From NCBI GenBank assembly GCA_947579665.1, contig OX388350.1:81735152-81799151 (forward strand): DNA of 64,000 nucleotides, in the 5' to 3' direction. This DNA is from Sympetrum striolatum. Its lineage: Eukaryota; Arthropoda; Insecta; Odonata; Libellulidae. A program made the position numbers and the translations under genes. This document shows positions 45,926-57,900 of the stretch, one piece after another. Position 1 is the first letter of the stretch. Every line of letters starts with the position of its first letter. The notes below the pieces were generated by a model. It was not told the DNA's origin. It did not search any database and saw only the letters and a list, made by a program, of their open reading frames with translations.

Positions 45926-48900
45926 GTAACGTGAAACAATTCTTAACTTTTACTTTAGCCACTTATATATTCTTATTTTACGCCTTTAACTTACAATGAT
46001 GGTTTTAAACGTATTTGCAACGGTGTTACCGAATTTTTACGATATAGTTACGTTACGAATGTACTGCAAAACAATTCCGCCATCTCCAACACGAAATTGG
46101 ATGGAATTGTGCAATTATATAGTAAAGTTTTGCTGGTAAATGCGAAATAGCAACAGGTGGTTGCTTTTCTCCTTGATGATAATTACTTTTACATTTTATT
46201 ACGCTTGTTTATTATTGGACCAACTGTTTTGATTGTTTTTATATATTGTGTTTCAGGTAGCCTTGGATGACCATTTTCCACCTTTTGTTTGCTCAGATTG
46301 TTCTGACAAACTTCATGGCTTCAAGTGCTTCAAAGAGAAATGCGATAGGTTTAGAGAAACTTACGAATTGTTCTTGAAAACAAAAGCAGAGAGTACCAGC
46401 AATGAAAAGGTGATTACAATGTTAATGTACCTATTTCTCTTGGGTAAGTTGTCATGTATTATTGAACAGGGAGGTGTGTGTGAGGTACATTGCAGCAGAT
46501 ACAATTAATTTAGTGTGTGTATATATACACGATTAAAGTTGCTTGCATTCTGCTAACACGTTGGTACTCATTGTCAGAAGAAAAACTCTTGATGTGGAGG
46601 ACCCTATTTTGATAGTTCATCTCCTGAATGCTACAAGCCAGCGCAATATTTGTTTTAAAAATAAATTTGACTTCATTGCAGTAAATTTGCCACATTCATT
46701 GCATGATCCTCACATTTATATTTGTTTCTTGAATCTGATTGCTGTGTAAGGTCCCCTTGTTGTAAGGATCATATCAACCTCATAGAACATGTACTACAAA
46801 AATTTGTCAGCTTATTATTCTTTAAATTCTCACATCTTGATTATGAAAGTAGTAACAAAATCCATATTGAGAAAACTTTTACTAGAAAGTAGTTTACTAG
46901 TAGTAAACTAGTTGTAACTTTAGTTACGCCTGATTCCGTCTCGTTTATGAAAGTAGACTTACAATATGGAAATTTTAGAGGATAGGAGAAGGAATTTTGG
47001 AATTATTTTCTTACACTAACTGTTAAATAACAATATCGACTCTCCAGAACTTCTATCACTTATTAATTTGAATGTACCGCAACGCTGCGTAAGAAATAAA
47101 TGTCCTTTTCAGGTGTTATTTCATAAACATAATTTATCTTACCATTATCAAGGTTTATGAGGGATGTGAATAGTATTAATGTTGACTGCTTTCCTCTCTT
47201 AACCAACTGAAAAACAAACTAATTGCTCATAATAAACTCAAATGCACTTGTATTTTTGTACCTTGTATTTCTGTATCTTCTACTCTCACTGTATTATTAC
47301 TTCTTGCAAATTATCTATAGATAGATAATTTGTATATTTAATATTATAAATATAGGAAACTTATAGATCTATAAGTTTCCTATTGATTTAATATTTCTGA
47401 CATTAATTTAATAACATTTTTATAGTTAAAATATGTAACATTTATGTATTGCGTAATCAGATTTTTGATCTGTACTTAATAAATATTATTATTATTTTTT
47501 GGAGACTTAAAAATTAACTTTGAAGTGATGATACCTTCATAAATATAATAATAATTTATATATGGGCAGAGCCATATTGCAAGAAAGAAATACAAGATTA
47601 TAATAAATTACAAAGTAATTCAGTATAAAGTATGCATGGGTTTAAATATTTCTCAATTAAAATTAAAGTAAAATCAATATAGTTTTCTGTAGGTTTCACA
47701 GGTTCCCCTTCTTGTGTTTTCCTGAGGTGAAAATTTTTTCCTGAGCCCTCAGCTTAGGTTTTTTTAAATCCACATATTAGGTTTCTTCTTTTGCGAACTA
47801 TCTCATTGAAAGCAATGTTAGGATATTCACAGACGACACAGTCATTTACAGGGAAATAGAAAGTTCAGAGGATAGAGTAACCTTTTCGAACGACTTAGAT
47901 AGAATTATGAACTGGTGCAATGATTGGCAATTAGAGCTTAATGAAGAAAAGTGCTCGGTAGTTAACTTCTTCAAAAGAAAATCTATAATAAATGATTATT
48001 CTTACAGCCTCCGAGGGGTAAACCGATTGGCAGTTGAATCGGTGAAGTATCTTTGAGTTAATCTCAAGTTTTCATAAGCATTCTATCTTGTGCAAATAGT
48101 TTTTAGTATTCTTTTCTGGGGTTCATGCTCTAACGCCAAGTTCATTTTTAAAATTCAAAAGAAATTCATGAGATTGATCACCAATGGAAGTTATGATGCT
48201 CATTGAAAACCCATTTTTAGAAAGCTCAATATTTTTCCTCTGCCTTTAATTCATACTCTGATAACACTTCTTTACGTTCAGAAGAACTTACACAACTTCA
48301 AATTAAACTCTGATTTCTATAATCACGATACTCGTGGTAGTAAGAAACTTAATTCATTTTTTAATCAGATTAAAACAGCTTCTCAGGGTCCCAAATCTAT
48401 GGGTATTAAATTATAATAGAAAATGTACTGTTTGAGCCTTTTTAAGTTTTAAGAAAAAGTTAAAATCTTTTTTACTCTGTAAAATGTACTATAGCATTGA
48501 TGAATTTACTAATGATTTTAATCTTTCTTTGTATGCATGTTTTTTAAATATATTTATGTAATCATCCTCATGGATTGTTTGACATGTCACATATCATGTT
48601 TCATGATCTTTTATTGACAAATGTTATAATTATTGCATATTCTCTTGCTTGGTTCTTATTATTTATTTCAATCCCATAGTATTTTATTTCCTTAACTCCT
48701 TCAAATGCATTAGGAAACCCAAGTTCATGAAGTGTTATTTATCCTGTTTTTCTCTTGTTTTAGTTGATCCTCTGGGGAGTGAAGAAAGAAGAGGAATCCG
48801 ACGTCGTACTGAGAGATCATTTAGATAACCTTCCTCCACCACATTCTGCAGAAGCATTTCAGGTATTAGCATCAATATGTTTTACGTAAAATAATTTCAT

Positions 48901-51900
48901 CAACCTCCTCAATGAAAGAATTATTTCCAGACTTACTTCTTATATACATATGATAATATCTAGAGAAGTAGCTATGTATAACAGATATTGTAGTATAAGG
49001 TCCATTATGAGTAACTTTAGCAGTATTACATATCGCTATACCACAGAGGCACCTGAGTTAAATAGAAATTTATCTCTCTCTGCAGATTTCTCTGAAGGCT
49101 GATGAAGAAGAAATTGAAGTCCCTGTTGGGGATGAGGTAAGAGATTTAAGTGTTGGCTAAATTTACACTCTATTCCATCTCCTTCACTTCCTTGTAACTC
49201 ACCTCATCCTTTAAGGCATTCAACATCTTCTGTCTTTGTCTTCCCCTCTTTTTTCCCTTCAATTTTATCCTCAATTAATTACTTCAGAAGTCCCTTTAAC
49301 GCACCAATTTTCTTAATTACTTCAAGTAAAGAAACCATCTTCAATAGTGAAGATGTGGTCTCATCTGTTCATATTTGGCTCTTCTGTCAGATTTAATGTA
49401 ATCTGCACCTGAAATTAGCGATTTAAATGCAGACTTCCTCTTAAAAGATACTGTAGAGGATCGTTTATCCGAACATCCAAACAACGAAAATTTCACGATA
49501 GATATGCAGTAATTTTGAATGCCACCGCTATGCGTGTTTAGCGCCAATATTTTGAAGGTGTGATCCAGTAAGTATTTATAGTATATTAATTAACCTTCTA
49601 AAAGGATAAAAATAAGAAGGAAACATGTCCAGTAGCTAGTTCAAGCGGTGGAAACGTCAAGAGAAAAAGACAGGTGCTGACGTTACAGCAAAAAGTGGAC
49701 ATAATAAATTAACTACATCGTGGCATCATTTCATCCAATCCTCAGCAGGAATACAATATTAGCAGGAAAACTAAACATGATATAAAATCACAGTAGGACC
49801 GAATTCTTCACTTTGCTGCAGAATCTGACTCAACGGTAGTCATTTCGAAAAGAAAACCCTTACTGGGACAGTCATGTGTAGTTTTCTTAAAATAAAAGTT
49901 TTCAGTAATATTTATGTGCATTATCGTCACTTATTTTGTACTGTAACCCGTCAAAGCTTTTTTTCAGTTCCTTTTTCTCACTCAGGTTAAAATACCTATT
50001 ATCTGAACATATCCTTAATGCGAACCAACCTCCTGAATAGTTTGGATAAACGATCCTCTCCTGTATAATTGTTTACACAGTTGTATTCTGAATGATTTTA
50101 AAAATTTTTATAATCCAAAAGAGGTAATTTGGTAAATAGATAAGCTTAGTTATGTGAGTTTTGAGTCAGACCCGAATAACGTGAGTCAATGCTTGAAGCA
50201 TCAATTTTGCCCCCATTTAATTGCGCTTATTCTTATCTTTTGCAGGATTTCATTGTGAAGGCCTTTCCCATTCAGGCCGTTGATAATACAGGAAATTTAG
50301 ATCCGCTTGCTGACTCAGAGGTAACTTTCATTTCCTAATATTATTTTGCTGTGCTGGATATCATTACTGACGTAAATGCTATTTCAAAATCTGCATACTA
50401 AGATTATCTAAAAATTATGTTATGATGCCTGATCATGTTATAGCCTTTAGTGTTGTATTTATTGTTTTCTTACTTTATTTATTGGACATTCTGTTCATTG
50501 TACAAAACATAGTGCAAAACAAAGAACAAAAATATGTTTTATGAACATAACATAGTTATGCAGTCAAATATTTGTATCTAAATATTTATATAATTTTTAT
50601 ACCTATTATATATAGACGCTTCTCCGGATATACCTATATATACATTCATTCATAGGGGATCAAAATTCTAACCATGTTCCACAATTGCCACCGATTTGAA
50701 ATTTTTACGACATATTAACCATAACGTGTAACCTCCAGAAAAAAGCTGACTTTGAACCTCGGTGTTATGGGTTCGATTCCAGAAGGCCCCAAAGTCGCGA
50801 TTTTCTCCATAAGAATACATGGTGGGGATTTTCTAAAATTTTTTTGTGGCACTTCCTGGAAAGGTAGAGAGTTGAAATTCAAGCGATCGCTAGAAGCCAG
50901 GCATATCCAACAAAAATCAAAAAGGCATCTTCGAATATTGTCCATGGTTCGATGCTAGGGCAAGGCAAAAATCGGCCGTTTAAAATGCATTGTGGTGATT
51001 TTTAAGATTTTTTTTGGATCCTTTCCCGATAACATGGATACTTGAAACTCGGCACGTCCATAGATATTATAAATATATTTCATAATCAAATTTTACATAT
51101 TCGCTGATAGTCCTTGGTTCGATCCCAGAGGGCCATTTACATTCCTCAATGCATTTCTTAGGGAGATAACGGAAACAAAATTAAGGTACTTCCCGGCATG
51201 ATATCCAGTTCAAACTTTGCATAAAATAAGATCAAGTTCTTACAAATCAAACTGTATATTCACAGCTACCAATGTGTCCTGATTTTGACACCAGGCGTTT
51301 CTCTACAATCAGTAACTGATCGATTTTTATAAATTATTTTGAACCCTTTCCCTTTAATATTTAAACATGAAATTCGGTACATAGATAGAAATAAAAGATA
51401 ATTTTGAAATCATGTTTTAGATTTCAGTGGTCGTCCTTGGTTTGAATCCAGAGAGCCATTTCCATTTGTGAAAAGTAGAACGTCATTTGAGGCATTTGTA
51501 TCCAATATTTCTGCTTGAATTTTCACACATAGTTAGAGATGGTGATCTTCTATTGTGCTGCATGGTATGTTTACCAGTAAGACCCAGGTTTGATGCCAGA
51601 CGATTAAATTGCAGCGAATTTAAATAATATTTTCAATCCTTTTTCTTTTCTTTTGAGGACCGTCCCGATATGATGCCGATATAAAATTAGTGTTGTCGAT
51701 CTGCTTGCAGTATGCAAGTTACATTTTCCTCGTAGAGTATGGAAATGTTTTACCTTCATTATTTAAGGATAAATTCTTAAGGTTTATTTTTAAGTTATAT
51801 CATTTGTTTACATTAAAAGCAGTGCAGAATCTTCAAGAGACTAGGGGGGCACCAGGTTAATGGGGGAAAAAAAAATGTTATTAAAAAATGTTGAAAAAAA

Positions 51901-54900
51901 ATGTTATAAACTAACAGATTCTCACGAATCTTTCCGGGCATGTTCTTCTTTGCTTAAAAATAGTGGATTATGTCTGGCAGTTTAACTCAATGGGCTTTTG
52001 TTTATAAAAAAATAGAAACTGAATATTGGAGTTAGGCAACCACGCCATACACATATATTGCTAAATAGATCTAGAGTTATTAGGAATTTATTTTATTCCA
52101 TTTCTTTCTCTGATAACTTATCTTTTTGCGATTAAATATCATCTTGATTCCTTCCAAACATTCTTTAATTTTAGTTTATATTTATTCATATATATATGTA
52201 TATCTATATGAACTTCGCACAGAGGGCTAGAATCGAAAAAAGCTGGCCAAAAATACAAAAGTGGATTTTGTTTGTGCGAACTTTGATACTTTGCTTAGTT
52301 AGTGCTGAATAAATTCCATATGCAGCCATTACTATTATTATTAAGTAAATTACTTTGATTCCTGCACATTGAATTTATACAGGGGGTTGAAGTCGACCTA
52401 ATTTTCCAAAAAATACCAGTCATTGATTTTTTGCAAAATTCTTAATCAAAACCGCAAGCACCATTTATGAATAGGTAGCCTTTTATGTATGGGCGCCAGC
52501 TATCAAATCCTAAATATGGTGCCTAAGTATCACTGGTTCGACCTCGCATAAGAATCTACTCACAAGTATTACCATAGCTTTCTTTTAAATTTTCAAAGTT
52601 CAACTTTGTTCTTCCTTAACACACTTTCCTTAACACGGTTCATTGCTGAGAGAATATCTTTCAGTAAGTGAATGTTTGATTCAGTGCATAAATAAGAAAG
52701 GAAAATGTGATTTTACTGTAGACGAGTTCAAGTTATTGTTTTTTTATGAAGAATAGCTATAAAAATAAAGTAAGTATTGGTTTAAACAAAAATTCACTTA
52801 GTGAAAGATATTTTCTCAGCAATGACCAGTTGTGTGTGGCTTATTTCAGCGAAGAATGAAGAAATAAAGTTTCTTTGGGAGGGGTAAATTTATGTGATAT
52901 GTACAGCTAACAGCAAAAAAAAGTTACCACCCCTGACCCACCAAGAAAAACTAAGTCCAAAATTCGGACCGGCGAGCCTTTCTCTCGAGAAGGGAGGGAG
53001 AGAAAAGAAAGATGGGGGACATGGTCCGTTACGCTAGCTCGGCTCTCGCGTTTGGATGGAGAATTTTCGTTATTTATATAAAAATCATTTACTACTATCC
53101 ATTATCTGCCACAACATTTGATGCGCGTAATATTGTATTTGACAACGACCAACTGGAAAATAACCAAAGAAATGAATCGAATTGAATGCAGCAATCACTC
53201 ACTTTGATTTTCGATAACAGACTATCAAATCATTTCCAAAACAATACAAATGAATTTCATTGAATACAACATTCGGCATCAAATTAACTCACATTTTGTT
53301 TTTCGAAAATTGATCATTTAAATCACTTCCAACGATTGATTATGTTTATCAATGTGAACGAAACCAGCAACTTTTCTCTTCTTATTAACTCTAAATAGGC
53401 CAAAACGCAGGATCTTGGATTCAACAATGGCATTTTTTGTCAGGGGGACCGGTTGTTTATACTCACAAAATTTACAAAAAATTCGAGTATTCCGAGTAAA
53501 ATCTCGAAAATTCAGTTCAAAAACAATAATACATGACCAAAATAAGGTTTTGTATTCCTTTTCTCTGCTATTGGTTTACGTCTAAATCTCGTGTGACCAT
53601 TCTTTTAATTTAATTTTGCAAAAGAAATGAAGTCTGCAGCGACAAAAATGAGCTTTACGTGCATTTCTTATGGAAATGCTTTGACTCGTCTGGGATCGAA
53701 GCAAGGACGAAGTGTCACCATTTTTTGAAATAGAAATACTTTCGTATTTTATATTTCGTATAAATATTAGAATGAAATGTTCTGTAAAAATTTCAAGTCA
53801 ATCGACCGAGTGGTTTTTGAGTTTTGCGGGCACAATCATACGCAGGCTGAATTTTTATATATGAGATATGTGCATGATTCGGTGGATCACTATAATTTGA
53901 TTGCTTTTAGAAACCTTTCGTTTAACTTTCTCAATTGAGTTTCGTTCTATTATCAAGAGAAATAACTAAGGAATAAACACAAGGAAATAAAAGTTCCAAA
54001 ACTTCCACACAGAAAGTCGTATAACTTTGACAAAGTTATTTATTTCATTGTGTTTAGTTACCTATGGAGTTCTTCAAAGTTAAAACTCATTCGATTGATT
54101 TAAATAACGAATATTCTTTTCTAGATTACCATTTCCCCTTACTCTCGTGACTACTATAGATTGTATAATCCATTAATTTGTAAAATTAAATTATCCTTAT
54201 AACAACATTGTAGAAAAATTCACACAATTAGCTCCGACGCTTACTAGCACTATCTTCAACATTTACATAAATACGCGATCCTCCATATGGCGTGTGCCTG
54301 GAAAAAGAAGAAAGAATGAGAAGGAACAAAAGTGTGACCTGCAGGTGAAAGGGCAGAATTCCTGGAAAACTGTTAAACAGGACAAAACGAAATAAGTGGG
54401 GGAGAAGGGCAAGATAATCCTTTCGTTGCCAAAGGGGAATGGAAAGGAAAAACTTTCTCGTGGGGAGAAGAGTATTTGGGTTGCAATTTGCTTGATTCAT
54501 TTTGATGTTATCTAAAATAATGTGTTCGCTAGCCTTCTCTGATATATGTTTAATTTTTAGCTCGCAATTAGAAGAATGACTCGAAGAAATAAATCTCTCA
54601 TAAAGTGGGACTGCAGAGCATCAGATTAGAAATATTGTATGTTCTTCGGCCTAAAACTTATGAGATCTCACTGTTTATCTGATGTGGATTGAATGAAAAT
54701 AATCATAAATCGCTTGATGAAACCACTGTCCTAAAAATTGGATCCATGGATTCCTTATCGTTTCAAAGTAATGGCTTCTAGTAAATACTGTAGTAAAAGG
54801 CCAGCGGTGGACGTCCTTTTGGTAAAATTCTCGAAATTTTATTTCTCAAAGTTACTCCTCTCGTATTTTTAGCTATTTACTGATCCACCAATCAACTCCG

Positions 54901-57900
54901 AAGTGTATTAGAATTTATTTCGAAGTTCTCAGTAATTTAAGAAGACCATCTTTTATTTTATCAGTTATGAAAAATGATAAGAGCGCTATCTGTAGAATTG
55001 TCACTTTTGCATGACAATGGGCAAGTTATTGCGTGTGTGTTACAGTAATTACGATTGTAATTGAGTTTAAATACGTATTTAAATGACATCCTTATTTTGA
55101 ATTTTATAAACCAGGTGAGATATACTAGCAAATTTTATAAGTGAATCAAGATGAGTTGAACGTTTTGGCTATCATCAACACTGAGAGAAAAAATGTGTTC
55201 ACTTGCTTTATGTGGTTTTTTATATTAATTTTAAAGGTTCTTAAAATCTACGAAACTAATAACTGTATCTATCATTTAATGGGATAAAAGAATTGAAAAC
55301 ACTATACATTCAATGATAGTAATGAAAAAGAACCAAAGGAACGCCAGTTTACGAAAATAGCTATTTCTTAAATTTTCCCGTTTTGTTGTTGATTGATTTG
55401 TAAGGATATCCCAAAGGTTTATGAAAATCGTTGGTTAGAAGAAATAGCAAAAAAAGCCTGAAAAGATGAATGTAAATATTGAGAACGTAATTTTGGAATT
55501 AGATGGTTCCGAAGCTTAAATTTCTACGGTAGTCATCTTTCTATGGTTAATATATGTTTAATTCTACTCCTGAAAGCAGAGACGGTCCGAGACATGGGCA
55601 GTCTGGTAGACCGTCCACAGCGTTTGTGGGCTCTTCTCTGATCCCTTGATCAGTAACCTGTGACCGCTCCATTGAAGACCCTTTCTCTCACCCCCACGCA
55701 GAAGCTCCCTTTGTTTTCTTGAGAAGGAAGGTATGCATGCTACCGATTAACCGTTATGTAGACAAAAACATTAAAAGCAGACGTAGCACCAAAAGGAGGA
55801 CTTGCCACAGAGATCCATAGCAATAGATTTAAATGTATTTTTCATGCATGAGCGTTTACGTGCAAATATTAAGAGTGGAGTTGTGACAGCCTTAAGTTGT
55901 TGGCTCATACCTTTTCCCAATGTTGAAACTCTTATTCGTTTTAGTATTTTAAAATTTTTGACGGAGAAGGTTTAAATAAAGGAATTAAATAATTACAAGC
56001 ATATTATTCAATTCTTTTTGCGCTTTGCTCGACTCTGCACGACTAGTCCTTCTAATTTCATTATCCAAAAGAAATTTTCGCGCGTAAAATATTAAGCGGT
56101 TTGTTAAGAGACTACTGGTTAGATAGCAGTGAGTCCAAAATGATCGGAGCCCTCCGCTGGGTATCTTATAAGAATATAACTCTGTAAAGACAATAATTAT
56201 TAGATATATTCCTTAGCTGTGATTTGCATGACGAAATATGCGACGACATGATCCCTATTCTGAACAATCGTGATTTTCGCAGCCAGATGGTAAAAAGATT
56301 ATCACGAGATTATAGCGAGGACAGATGGCCTATACCGCTATCATCTTGCGAATAGTATAAGGTGTGTAAATATGTAAATTATTTATATAGTTGAGTGTTT
56401 CACACCCTCTGCAATAAGCCTCATGGAGGCTCGCGGATAGTTAATTTAAATGTATTTCTAACTTAACTATCTTTCATGAATCTGCAACACCATTATTATA
56501 CTTATAATATTAGTGCTAAGTGCTACTCATATCATACGGCCATAGTTACATATATATATTCAAATCATCATATATAGCAGCATATATTATTAAGTAGATT
56601 AATAACGTATATTAACTTCATATAATAATGGTTTTGCAAAGAACCTTCACAGTATTGAGGTCTCTTGGTAATTTAAATAGATAGTAAACTCCGTAAAAAG
56701 TTACATCTTGGATGAACATTTAAGTAAAGAACCCGCAATTCAGACAAATAAAAATTCCCTGCTTATATCAATGGCGCCCAAACAACTTCGCCAATTTTAA
56801 AAATTCGTTTTCAATATAAACAAGCACCATATTTCCGCTTTGAGGCCCACTATCATCCAATGTTATTTTTAATAGCAGGTATTATTTTATTATTACTCCA
56901 TATTTATTCTTATTACGTTTTTCACTAATTTTTCCTACTTCCGTTGACCTAATTTACAGTAGTTCATATTCTCTTAATTATCGTGTCATAATTAAGCATA
57001 ATCTTTACGAAAACGTTCATCCTGCTGGCGTGTGGAGCATTAACTGAAATAACCAATTTCATTCTAAATCTGCATTGATGGAATATTTTATGTTAGGAGG
57101 AAATATGAGCAGCCAAAGTAATTCATGTCCAATATTTTATGAAGAAGAGCGAATTACGCTTAAGATTCGAGCCGATTTAACGAAATACGAATTTAATTCT
57201 TTTATAATACAATACTGCTTCTACCGCAGCAAAAGCAATGAGTTTTAGCGAGTATTTATAAAATTTATAACATCACGAAAGCCTTCAAAACGAGCCAGGC
57301 ATAAAGAGGAAGACGAAAAGCGCGCTCAAAACTGAGAATCTGAAAGACTCGCCCTTCTCGAGTTATGCTGGTTGCATCTTAGGTGGTAACTTTTTTCAAA
57401 GCCCAAAATTTTCACGAAGCACTTAACGGAGTGGGAGGGGGGTCCTGCCTGGCTTTACAGTCCTTCTAATTGGGGGGGAGAGAGGGGTTGAAAGTAGGTA
57501 AATTTTGCATTACATATTTTATGTAGGACCCTTTAATAAATTCAGGGAAACTACATCTGCGGAAGATAGAACTTGAATTTTAAACAAAGTTCGGCCTGAA
57601 CATCTTGATTTTAGAAGATAGAACTGGTATCATGCAACCCCTCTGCCACCTCGGTTGGTCTGACAATAAACGTAAGTAAAGAGAAATAGATGCTATTACG
57701 AGTTGTTTTAAAATTTCCCCGAACAAAACGCAACAATTACCCAGTAAAGAAGTAGTTTAGATTAACTGGTGTTTACACCCCCTGCCACACCCCAAAATGT
57801 GGCGCTCAAGGTATCAACATAGATGTAGAAAAAGAATAGCCTTGGCCAATGAAATGAAGGGAATTAATGACGAAACGTTTTGGCCAATGAAATGAAGGGA

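Noticed and set aside
54228..54500. 90-codon minus frame as a small secreted or membrane protein
   Set aside because: Hydrophobic segments only; no clear signal peptide, no motif, located inside the ZAD intron.
52914..57398. Inverted pair AAAAAAGTTACCACC as ends of a 4.5-kb element
   Set aside because: Only about 15 bases match convincingly before the sequences diverge; no target duplication.
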